Part shown: one piece after another, positions 32,017 through 39,564 of the stretch
How positions within the stretch are numbered: position 1 is the stretch's first letter
How the letters are laid out: every line of letters starts with the position of its first letter
Source of the DNA: M3007 sp964484205
GTDB taxonomy: Bacteria; Bacteroidota; Bacteroidia; Chitinophagales; Saprospiraceae
Assembly (NCBI GenBank): GCA_964484205.1
Contig: CAZAEZ010000022.1
Location: 1 to 64,000 of the forward strand
DNA length: 64,000 nt
Direction: 5' to 3'
The notes under the pieces: model-generated
The model's input: the letters and a program-made list of their open reading frames with translations, nothing else
What the model was told of the DNA's origin: nothing
The model's database searches: none
Position numbers and translations under genes: made by a program

Positions 32017-33483
32017 CTATTCGGCGAAATACATTTTCAATATTTCTTTATCGTCAAACGGGTGTTTCACCCCGTTGATCTCCTGGTATTTTTCATGGCC
32101 TTTTCCGGCCACCAGGATCACATCGCCCGGACCGGCAAACCGGCAGGCTGTTTTTATTGCTTGTTCGCGGTTTTCGATGATCAGGGTTTTACGCAGATCG
32201 GCTTTATCGAGGCCGGCCTCCATGTCGCGCAAAATGGCGGCGGGATCTTCCGTTCTGGGGTTGTCGCTGGTAAGGATAAGCTGGTCGCTGCGGCGGGCGG
32301 CTTCCCGGGCCATCAGCGGACGCTTGGTTTTGTCGCGATCGCCGCCGCATCCAACCACGGTGATCACTTTTGACTGGCGTTTTTTTAATTTTAAAATAGT
32401 TTCCAACACTTGCTCCAGGGCATCCGGTGTGTGGGCGTAATCGACGATGGCGATACATTCCGGTTTGGTCGGGTGCGCTATGGCTTCAAACCGCCCCTCT
32501 GCGCCGCGCAGCGCACTGAGCAGGGTCAGGGTTTGCATTTTTTCGGCGCCAAGCAAACGGGCTACAGCGTAAACGGCAGTGAGGTTGTAGGCATTGAATT
32601 CGCCGATCATGCGGGCGTGCAGTGCCGCGCCATCCAGTTCCAGGTGCAGGCCCGACAGGCCGTTTTCCAGAATTTTCGCCTTGAAGTCCGCCGGCCGTTT
32701 CAACCCGTAGGTATGCGTTTTCGCGGTGCAGTTCTGCACCATGAACGGGCCGTTTTTGTCGTCCACATTGATCAGGGCAAAAGCCGTTTCCGGAAGCGTA
32801 TCGAACAGGCGTTTTTTTGCATCCCGGTAGGCAGCAAACGTTTGGTGATAGTCGAGGTGGTCGTGCGTCAGGTTGGTGAACACCGCGCCGGCAAAGGTCA
32901 CCCCGGCAATCCGGCGTTGATCGATCGCATGGCTGCTGGTTTCCATAAACACGCAGGTACAACCCGCTTCGGCCATCTGCTGCAACAGTTGCTGCAAACC
33001 GACCGCGTCGGGGGTGGTGTGCGTACTGGGCACCCGTTCGCGTCCGATGCGGTTTTCCACCGTGCCGATCATGCCGGCTTTGTGGTGCATGGCGCTGAAC
33101 AAATCGTGCAAGAGCGTACTCGTAGTGGTTTTGCCGTTCGTGCCGGTGATTCCAACCACCTGCATTTTTGTCGAAGGATAATCCGCCCGGGCAGCCGCCA
33201 TGTGCCCCAGGGCTGCTGCGCTGTCGGCAACTTGCACCCATACAGGCACGTAATCCTTTTTTTCAGAAAAAGGCATTTCGCAAACAATTGCCGCCGCCCC
33301 TTTTTCTACAGCCTTGTCAATGAACTGGTGTCCGTCTGCCTGCACTCCCCGGATGGCGACGAAGCAATCGCCGGGTTCAACCAGGCGGCTATCGAAGCGC
33401 AATTTTTCTATCTCAATCCCGGTATCGCCCTGAATTTCAAGCACATCCGGAACGGTACGGAGCAGGTCGGCGAGTGTTTTCAT
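32017..33483 (-). CDS. murE: UDP-MurNAc-tripeptide synthetase MurE (meso-diaminopimelate type)
   Basis: 488 residues from MKTLADLLRTVPDVLEIQGD; its ATG overlaps the ftsI stop by one base (TGATG), which fixes the start. P-loop VVGITGTNGKTTTSTLLHDL, the lysine-carbamylation region THTTPDAVGLQQLLQQM, YAHTPDALEQVLETI and DNPR in LILTSDNPRTEDPAAI. DNPR is the meso-DAP specificity motif, as opposed to the lysine type. Cytosolic, third peptide-adding step. Translationally coupled to ftsI. No murF follows, so the D-Ala-D-Ala step must be encoded elsewhere. Confidence 0.97.
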   Translation of the reverse strand: MKTLADLLRTVPDVLEIQGDTGIEIEKLRFDSRLVEPGDCFVAIRGVQADGHQFIDKAVEKGAAAIVCEMPFSEKKDYVPVWVQVADSAAALGHMAAARADYPSTKMQVVGITGTNGKTTTSTLLHDLFSAMHHKAGMIGTVENRIGRERVPSTHTTPDAVGLQQLLQQMAEAGCTCVFMETSSHAIDQRRIAGVTFAGAVFTNLTHDHLDYHQTFAAYRDAKKRLFDTLPETAFALINVDDKNGPFMVQNCTAKTHTYGLKRPADFKAKILENGLSGLHLELDGAALHARMIGEFNAYNLTAVYAVARLLGAEKMQTLTLLSALRGAEGRFEAIAHPTKPECIAIVDYAHTPDALEQVLETILKLKKRQSKVITVVGCGGDRDKTKRPLMAREAARRSDQLILTSDNPRTEDPAAILRDMEAGLDKADLRKTLIIENREQAIKTACRFAGPGDVILVAGKGHEKYQEINGVKHPFDDKEILKMYFAE

Positions 33484-35633
33484 CAGTTTAAATACAATAT
33501 GACCGACGGCCGGCCACTCACCGGCGTACCCGGGGCGAGGCTTTGGCGGGCAACTTTGCCGATGCCTCTCACCCGTACGCGACAACCGCGGTTTTCCAGC
33601 AAATAAATAGCGTCTTTCAGGCCCATTCCGACTACCGACGGAATGCGCTTTTCCTGTACAATCCGGGGCAACAAATACAACGAATCATTGGTAGGCCGCA
33701 ACACCGCCCAGTCTGGCAGGTCCGATTCCGCATAGCACGTCATATTCAACCAATCCATGACCAGTTTGATATCTTCCACTTGTCCGGCATCGATAGTTGG
33801 CAGTTGGGCGGAGGCCAGTACCGGCCGCGGCGCAGCGTTTACCGGCGGGTGCACGGCCGCTTTGAGTGCAAAACACTTGTCGGCAATTTCGCGAAATACA
33901 GGCGCAGCCGCTTCCGAACCGTGGTAGCCGCCTCGCTTGGGCTCGCTGATCACCACGATGCAGGAATACACCGGATTTTCAGCCGGGAAAAATCCGCAGA
34001 AACCGGCCTGGTGGCGAATACCGGCGCGCGATTTGAACTTGTGGTAGTTCAACTGCGCGGTACCGGTTTTGCCGGCGATGGTGTACAGGCCACTCCGGAT
34101 ATTTTGTGCCGTACCGCCAACATCCACCACCCCGGTGAGCAGTTCTTTTGCTTTTTTAATGGTTTCGCGGCTGGCAATATTTCGTTTTACCGTTACCGGC
34201 CGGAATTCTTTGACGATTTCGCCGTAATGCTCGATGCGATCAACCAGGAAGGGTTTCATCATGCGGCCGTTATTGGCTACGGCGTTGTAAAATGTGAGCA
34301 GTTGAAGGGGAGTCATCAGCATTTCATACCCGATACTCATCCAGGGCAGCGTGGTGCCTGACCAGTCGGTTTTTGGATCGTTCGGGTCTTTCAAAATCGG
34401 CAATTCTTCACCCCCGATCTCGATTTCGGTGGCGCGGTCGAGGCCAAAACGGCGCAGTTGCTTGACAAACGCACCGGGTTTTTGCGTATCCCCGTAGTAT
34501 TGCTGGACCATTGTTGCGGTACCGACATTGGATGATTTTGCAAACACCTCGCGAATCGTCATGGAGTCCTGCCCGTGCAAATACGCATCCACCATATCTT
34601 CTTTGTAAAACTTCACCTTGCCGCCGTACACCGGAATTTTTGCATCAAAATCGTCCAGGTGGCCATCCTCGATCATTGCCATAAACGAGGCAAGTTTGAA
34701 CATAGAACCCGGCTCCACCCGTTCGCCGACGGCATAATTATAGGTCTCCCACCAGTTTCCGTTTTCGGTACGGCCGATGTTGGCGATTGCCCGGATAGCG
34801 CCGGTTTTTACCTCCATGACAATGGCGCAGCCGTGGTCGGCTTCGTGGGCCTTGCACGCACGAAGCAGGGCATTTTCGGCAACATCCTGAATATTGATGT
34901 CAAGGGTGGTCACAATATCGTCGCCGGCATTGGGCTCAATTTCAGCCAGATCGCTCACCGGAATATACACATCGCCCGGCACGCGCAGCATCAGTTGCTT
35001 GCCCTTGGAACCACCCAGCACCTTGTCAAAACTGCCTTCAAGTCCAACCGGCAGCGCGCCGTCGCGGACATAGCCGATGGTCCGTTGGGCCAGCAGCTTA
35101 AACGGGCGTTCGCGTTCGGAGCGTTGCTCGACAATCAGCCCGCCCTTGTACCGCCCCAGCCGGAACAAGGGGAAGTTCTTGATCAGCTGCATTTTATAGT
35201 ACGACAGGTTTTTGGCAATCGGTACGTATCGGATACCCCGGGTATTGGGGTCGGCCTCCCGCAGGGCGATCAACCATTCCTTGTATGCACCCGGGGTGTA
35301 TTGCTGGTCGATATAGGTGGAGAGCATCCAGGCCAGGCTGTCAAGATTGGCATTAAAGGCCTCGTCGGTCAGGCCTTCCGCTTTTACGTCAAAATGCGCA
35401 TCAAAAAACGGCAGCGACGTAGCCAGCAGGCTGCCATCGGCGGCCAGCACATTGCCGCGGTCGGCTTCCACATCCACAAATTTCAAAAACAGGCTGTCTG
35501 CCTTCGCCTCCCATTTCGGCGCCTGCACGACCGACAACTGATACAGCCGGCCCGTGATCACAAAAGCGACCAGAAGCACTACTGCCGCCAGCAGATAGAC
35601 CCGCACAAGCACTTCGTTTTTGATGTTCAACAT
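33483..35633 (-). CDS. ftsI: Penicillin-binding protein FtsI (class B PBP with PASTA domain)
   Basis: 716 residues. One N-terminal membrane helix (VYLLAAVVLLVAFVITGRLY), dimerisation domain with EADRGNVLAADGSLLATSLP, then the transpeptidase with active-site Ser310 in EPGSMFKLASF, SSN motif in AKSSNVGTATMV and Lys522 in IAGKTGTAQLNY. A C-terminal PASTA domain follows (IPSVVGMGLKDAIYLLENRG). Septal D,D-transpeptidase that works with FtsW in the periplasm. Start ATG 35633 lies 54 nt after the ftsL-like gene; the stop overlaps the murE start. Confidence 0.97.
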   Translation of the reverse strand: MLNIKNEVLVRVYLLAAVVLLVAFVITGRLYQLSVVQAPKWEAKADSLFLKFVDVEADRGNVLAADGSLLATSLPFFDAHFDVKAEGLTDEAFNANLDSLAWMLSTYIDQQYTPGAYKEWLIALREADPNTRGIRYVPIAKNLSYYKMQLIKNFPLFRLGRYKGGLIVEQRSERERPFKLLAQRTIGYVRDGALPVGLEGSFDKVLGGSKGKQLMLRVPGDVYIPVSDLAEIEPNAGDDIVTTLDINIQDVAENALLRACKAHEADHGCAIVMEVKTGAIRAIANIGRTENGNWWETYNYAVGERVEPGSMFKLASFMAMIEDGHLDDFDAKIPVYGGKVKFYKEDMVDAYLHGQDSMTIREVFAKSSNVGTATMVQQYYGDTQKPGAFVKQLRRFGLDRATEIEIGGEELPILKDPNDPKTDWSGTTLPWMSIGYEMLMTPLQLLTFYNAVANNGRMMKPFLVDRIEHYGEIVKEFRPVTVKRNIASRETIKKAKELLTGVVDVGGTAQNIRSGLYTIAGKTGTAQLNYHKFKSRAGIRHQAGFCGFFPAENPVYSCIVVISEPKRGGYHGSEAAAPVFREIADKCFALKAAVHPPVNAAPRPVLASAQLPTIDAGQVEDIKLVMDWLNMTCYAESDLPDWAVLRPTNDSLYLLPRIVQEKRIPSVVGMGLKDAIYLLENRGCRVRVRGIGKVARQSLAPGTPVSGRPSVILYLN

Positions 35634-35687
35634 GGTGGTTTCGAAATTTGGTGGATCGGTTTATTCGTATTGCACTTTCTGTTTTTT

Positions 35688-35996
35688 CTATTTTATTTCT
35701 ATCACTTTTGGGCCTTTATTCGCCAGATCGAGGCCTACCGGCTCTAAACTTTCATCGATTTGGGACTGCATGGATTTATACATGGTTTCGCTTTTTATAG
35801 AGGTATAATGCCATTTCAGTTCTTTGATCTCTTTTTGGAGCATTTGGATTTCCCGGACTTTTTTTTCTGCAAAATGCGCATTGGCGATATAGACCAGCGC
35901 CAGAAATCCGAGGAAGAGCAGAAAGGAAAAATTCTTAAATACCCACTCGGTCGACTGGTGACTGACATTCAATGCACTGAGCAGTTTTTTTGCCAC
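35688..35996 (-). CDS. ftsL: FtsL-like cell division protein
   Basis: 102 residues from a GTG start (35996). A short cytoplasmic part, one membrane helix (FSFLLFLGFLALVYIANAHF), then a heptad-rich periplasmic coiled coil (AEKKVREIQMLQKEIKELKW). Size, topology and place between rsmH and ftsI are those of Bacteroidota FtsL. The partner FtsB is not in this cluster. Confidence 0.88.
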   Translation of the reverse strand: MAKKLLSALNVSHQSTEWVFKNFSFLLFLGFLALVYIANAHFAEKKVREIQMLQKEIKELKWHYTSIKSETMYKSMQSQIDESLEPVGLDLANKGPKVIEIK

Positions 35997-36024
35997 GGTA
36001 ATTCAGTTTTAATGGTGTAGTTTT

Positions 36025-36942
36025 TCAAATTTGTTTTTCCGCAATCCGCAGTTTCGCGCTACGTGCCCGCGGGTTTTGCTGTACTTCATCCCGGCCGGCC
36101 TCTATTGGTTTTTTATTGATCAATTTGAATGGCCGTTCAATATTTCCGTAAAAATCCTGCTGCACCTCACCTTCAATATTTCCTGTTTTGAACCAGTTTT
36201 TGACCGGCCGGTCTTCCAGCGAGTGGTAGGTGATTATCACCAGGCGGCCTCCCTTGCGCAGCATTTCCGTTGCGTCATTCAGGAAGTCGGTCAAGGCGCC
36301 CATCTCGTCATTCACTTCGATGCGCAGGGCCTGAAACACCTGCGACAAGTAGCGCCAACGCTCGCCCATCAGGTTCGCTTCGCAAACGCCCAGCAAATCG
36401 GCCGTCGATTGAAAGCGGCTTTTTTCCCGAAAGGCGACACAGGCCAGTGCCAGTGTCCGGGCATTCCGAACCTCCCCGTATGCACTGAACAGCCGTTGCA
36501 AATCCTCGGCGGAATAGGTATTCAGCACATCGGCGGCACTTTTTTCATCACCGGCATTCATGCGCATGTCCAGCGGCGCATCGAAGCGATAACTGAATCC
36601 GCGATCCGGCGTATCCAGTTGATGGCTGCTGACACCCAGGTCTGCAAGTATGCCATCCACCGTGCCCGGCCGAACGCCTGCGGCTCTGAGTTGCCGCTTC
36701 ATGTACCGAAAATTCGAGTGTACGAAACGGAAGCCCGGATGCTCCGAAAAAACCGTATTGCCGGCGTTTGCCTGCGCATCCTCATCCTGGTCAAAAGCGT
36801 AGAGGCGACCGTTGTCGCCCAGTTGGTTTAATATCGGCGCCGCGTGCCCGCCGCCGCCAAACGTGGCATCCACATACACGCCGTCGGGGCGGATATGCAG
36901 GCCATCGAGCGATTCGGGAAGGAGAACGGGCGCATGGTACAT
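36025..36942 (-). CDS. rsmH: 16S rRNA (cytosine(1402)-N(4))-methyltransferase RsmH
   Basis: 305 residues. Starts MYHAPVLLPESLDGLHIRPD. The SAM motif YVDATFGGGGHAAPILNQLG, DGILADLGVSSHQLDTPDRG, FSYRFDAPLDMRMN, LRIEVNDEMGALTDFLNDAT and ITYHSLEDRPVKNWF are signature MraW segments. Methylates 16S rRNA C1402. It is 12 nt downstream of mraZ, as usual. Confidence 0.97.
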   Translation of the reverse strand: MYHAPVLLPESLDGLHIRPDGVYVDATFGGGGHAAPILNQLGDNGRLYAFDQDEDAQANAGNTVFSEHPGFRFVHSNFRYMKRQLRAAGVRPGTVDGILADLGVSSHQLDTPDRGFSYRFDAPLDMRMNAGDEKSAADVLNTYSAEDLQRLFSAYGEVRNARTLALACVAFREKSRFQSTADLLGVCEANLMGERWRYLSQVFQALRIEVNDEMGALTDFLNDATEMLRKGGRLVIITYHSLEDRPVKNWFKTGNIEGEVQQDFYGNIERPFKLINKKPIEAGRDEVQQNPRARSAKLRIAEKQI

Positions 36943-36954
36943 TTTTTCGTTTTT

Positions 36955-37440
36955 CTAGATTTCGTCAATGTCCCCTACCCCTTCGGCGCCGCCACCCATC
37001 ACATCGTTGGCCAGATCGGCGAATTGATTCGGATCGATGCTGAGCATTGCCTCGTAATGCCCGGGCGACCAGATTTCAATGCGATCATCCATGGCGATGA
37101 GAATGGCTTCCGACTCCAAACTGGCGTAGTCCATAAGCGGCTTTTGCAGCAGAATACGGTCGGCGCTATCGGTCGACACCGGTGCGGCGCCGAGATAGAA
37201 GGAGCGGAAAAACATACGGTTGCGGTCGTTGAAACGGTTGAGACGACTGAGTTTTTCACTGATTTCGTCCCAGACGGGCTTCGGATACAAGGTGAGGCAT
37301 TTTTCGAAGCCGCGGTTCAGCACAAACTCATAGCCATTCGATTCGGAGGGCTTTTCCCCGAGTTGACGCAACAGGGCGCTTGGCAAACGCAACCTGCCTT
37401 TATTGTCAATGGCTACCGGATATTCACCGATAAGTTTCAT
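36955..37440 (-). CDS. mraZ: Transcriptional regulator/division protein MraZ
   Basis: 161 residues from MKLIGEYPVAIDNKGRLRLP; an ORF extension to 37506 lacks homology and overlaps the promoter. Two SpoVT/AbrB-like halves, each with a D-x-KGR-type turn in family members: DNKGRLRLPSALLRQLG here and the weaker ADRILLQKPLMDYASLESEA. MraZ binds repeats upstream of its own gene and represses the dcw cluster. The first gene of the cluster, with repeated GTGGTAAAA boxes upstream that fit autoregulation. Confidence 0.95.
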   Translation of the reverse strand: MKLIGEYPVAIDNKGRLRLPSALLRQLGEKPSESNGYEFVLNRGFEKCLTLYPKPVWDEISEKLSRLNRFNDRNRMFFRSFYLGAAPVSTDSADRILLQKPLMDYASLESEAILIAMDDRIEIWSPGHYEAMLSIDPNQFADLANDVMGGGAEGVGDIDEI

Positions 37441-37503
37441 GCTGAGAGGGACTGTTTGAACAAAATATGCAGTATGTGCTGTATTTGCCCATAGCTTACA
37501 CCA

Positions 37504-37536
37504 CAAATGTACTTGCTTTTACCACATTTTACCACG
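37504..37536 (-). promoter_or_regulatory. dcw promoter: -7 element plus probable MraZ boxes
   Basis: On the minus strand: GTGGTAAAATGTGGTAAAAG (two 10-bp tandem units, 37517-37536) followed 5 nt later by TACATTTG (37504-37511), a TAnnTTTG -7 element, 64 nt before the mraZ ATG. MraZ is known to bind short GTGG- or TGGG-containing repeats of about 10-bp period at its own promoter. A third, weaker unit may lie at 37537-37546. Confidence 0.6.
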
Positions 37537-37784
37537 ATTAAACACCAGTTTGGAATTTTTTTTTGAAAAAAATTTAAATAAAAAGCACAACAAACTGTTT
37601 TTCAATATTTTAAACCTGTGTTCAAAAGTGGGAGAATTTTGATTTTTTTTCGAAATTGTCGATTAGCCGACGATTGAATGGCCGTTTCAAGTCCGAAAAT
37701 GGTCGGAAAAACGGGTTTAGCGATATGCCGTTCGCAGAGCCGGCGTCACAAATGGCGGCGTTGGTGGGAGAAAGTGGAAACACG

Positions 37785-37863
37785 AACCTGTCAGGTCAAA
37801 AAACAGCCCGCAGGGTGGCGCCATTTGCGCTACCCTGCGGGCTGTTTTTTGACCTGACAGGTT
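37785..37863. terminator. Perfect 32-bp hairpin, likely terminator
   Basis: Arms 37785-37816 and 37832-37863 are exact reverse complements (AACCTGTCAGGTCAAAAAAC ... AGCCCGCAGGGT) with a 15-nt loop. It starts 12 nt after the stop of the gene ending at 37875, and contains an internal A/T run, so transcripts from that gene would form the stem followed by U residues. The rest of 37537-37784 is AT-rich noncoding sequence upstream of mraZ. Confidence 0.65.
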
Positions 37864-37874
37864 TTAAACCAGCA

Positions 37875-38876
37875 TTACCGCAAAATTTCAATCACATCAC
37901 CCTTGATCACGTAATGGCAACTGGATGCCTGTTGCCGGATAAAAGCTTGCGCGATGAATTCCAGTATCTCCGAACGTTCGGCGAGCAAGGTGCCGGTCGC
38001 CTTTTCCCATTGCTGTTCGCCAGGCACAAAGATCAACACGACACAATTACCCGCGCCCACCTCAAAATCAATCTGAAAACGCACATTCCCGTCAACGTAT
38101 TCAATGATCCCACCGCGTCCCATTCCGGTAATCACTGCCTGCCGCTTTATCCGCCGGATCACTTGCTCAGTGGCCTCCCGGATTGCCTGCATGCCGTTAT
38201 CAATCTCCACCCCGTTTGAATCAAAAAGGCGGTGCTCCCGGCTGTTTTGTACCATGGCGACATTCCCGGCGGGATGCTCGTAGGTTTCCGCTTTGGGGAA
38301 GCCCTCCATAAATTTGATAAATTTGATCCGGTGCGTCCAGCCATCCGGCCAATCGGCCTCCAGCGTGTAAAAACCGGGTTTGAACGGCAACGTATCCCAC
38401 AAAATATTGGTACTGCCGTTTAGCTTATCCCGCACAGGCATTTCTTCCAGCACCTCGCCAGTAACACTATTGATCAGTCGAAGTGTACCGGCGTCGTACG
38501 CGTATTTGGGCATGTGAAAACTCAGCTGCTGGCAGTCCGGATAATGAATAAACCGCACCTGGTGTTGTTGCACAATTCCATTAGCGGCTGCACCGTCGGC
38601 AGCCGGTTTTGTAGGGTCGCGGTAAAAATTTGAAACATTGCTCAGGATACATTTTCCATAGTATTCGCCATTGGCGCCAGTTGATGGGGTGCATTTTTCT
38701 ACAAAATTTGCAGGCAAAATACCCGAAGAGCCATCCCCGGTGTCCGGCACAAAATACCCTTCGGCAACCTGGTCCGCAGACGCGCCTTTTTTGAGCACAT
38801 CCGCTAGCTCCAATTCACAGTTTTTTTGAAAAACACACCAGTCTTGCAGGAGGCGAAAATTTGCGGTATTAACCAT
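37875..38876 (-). CDS. Uncharacterised protein, cytosolic, 333 aa
   Basis: Begins MVNTANFRLLQDWCVFQKNC (ATG 38876); an extension to 38930 is less likely because it overlaps the spacer to the membrane protein upstream. No signal peptide. Notable segments: TGDGSSGILPANFVEKCTPS, a beta-sandwich-like centre (FKPGFYTLEADWPDGWTHRI KFIKF) and a closing REATEQVIRRIKRQAVITGM then an alpha/beta tail. I do not recognise a family. It is 20 nt downstream of a four-helix membrane protein gene, and both form one transcription unit ended by the 32-bp hairpin. A joint role is inferred from that alone. Confidence 0.7.
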   Translation of the reverse strand: MVNTANFRLLQDWCVFQKNCELELADVLKKGASADQVAEGYFVPDTGDGSSGILPANFVEKCTPSTGANGEYYGKCILSNVSNFYRDPTKPAADGAAANGIVQQHQVRFIHYPDCQQLSFHMPKYAYDAGTLRLINSVTGEVLEEMPVRDKLNGSTNILWDTLPFKPGFYTLEADWPDGWTHRIKFIKFMEGFPKAETYEHPAGNVAMVQNSREHRLFDSNGVEIDNGMQAIREATEQVIRRIKRQAVITGMGRGGIIEYVDGNVRFQIDFEVGAGNCVVLIFVPGEQQWEKATGTLLAERSEILEFIAQAFIRQQASSCHYVIKGDVIEILR

Positions 38877-38896
38877 GATCGTCGGGAAATGTAAAC

Positions 38897-39274
38897 TCAG
38901 AACCTGATTTTTACAAAAATGCTGCCGCAAACAAGCACAAAAAACACCAGCAAGATGCCAACAATATAGGCCGTGCCAATCCCGGGTCCTTGTTGACTAT
39001 GAGCTCCCAGACCTTTATCCAGCACATAGTGGGCCCCAAATATCCCCGCAATCCATACCCGAAGTAAAAGCCCGTTTTTTTCTATTGCCGGGATATACCA
39101 TAGTCCAAACAATAGCGCCGCTACCACCGGAACATAGAGAAACAGGTTCTCCAGAAAACCGTCCATAGGCCGGGATGGCAGTGTATTCCGTTGCGCCAAC
39201 AACACAACGATGAAATACATTCCGGCCCAAAAAAGCTCAGGGCCGGGGAGCAATTGCACAATTCGCGATACCAT
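38897..39274 (-). CDS. Four-helix membrane protein of unknown function
   Basis: 125 residues with hydrophobic stretches at about 15-27 (FWAGMYFIVVLLA), 45-62 (LFLYVPVVAALLFGLWYI), 70-85 (LLLRVWIAGIFGAHYVL) and 98-117 (IGTAYIVGILLVFFVLVCGS). No recognised domain. It is the first gene of the pair with the 333-residue protein. The 290 nt upstream, up to 39564, hold no supported gene. Confidence 0.7.
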   Translation of the reverse strand: MVSRIVQLLPGPELFWAGMYFIVVLLAQRNTLPSRPMDGFLENLFLYVPVVAALLFGLWYIPAIEKNGLLLRVWIAGIFGAHYVLDKGLGAHSQQGPGIGTAYIVGILLVFFVLVCGSIFVKIRF

Positions 39275-39564
39275 AAATTTCGATTGTAATGCGGATAAAA
39301 AACCCTGATTTAATAAAGTGTCTTTTGAACCGTGTATTTGTTGTGCTGACTAAACGTCACCAACAGTGGAAAAGACTTAATAAACGGTACCGGCAGGATA
39401 TTTCATAAAAGGCACGGTCAGAACTATACGAACGGTATCCATGGATTGCTGAACTGTTTTGCGCGGCAAATTTGCACGGGCCGGCATTTCAAACCTAAAA
39501 TTTAACTTCCAGGTGTTGACTTTCCCGGCTGAACCGTGGCAAATCCAAAATGAAACAAAAACCG

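Noticed and set aside
35317..35541. Plus-strand ORFs inside ftsI, murE and ftsA
   Set aside because: All lie on the opposite strand of clear essential genes and have no independent support.
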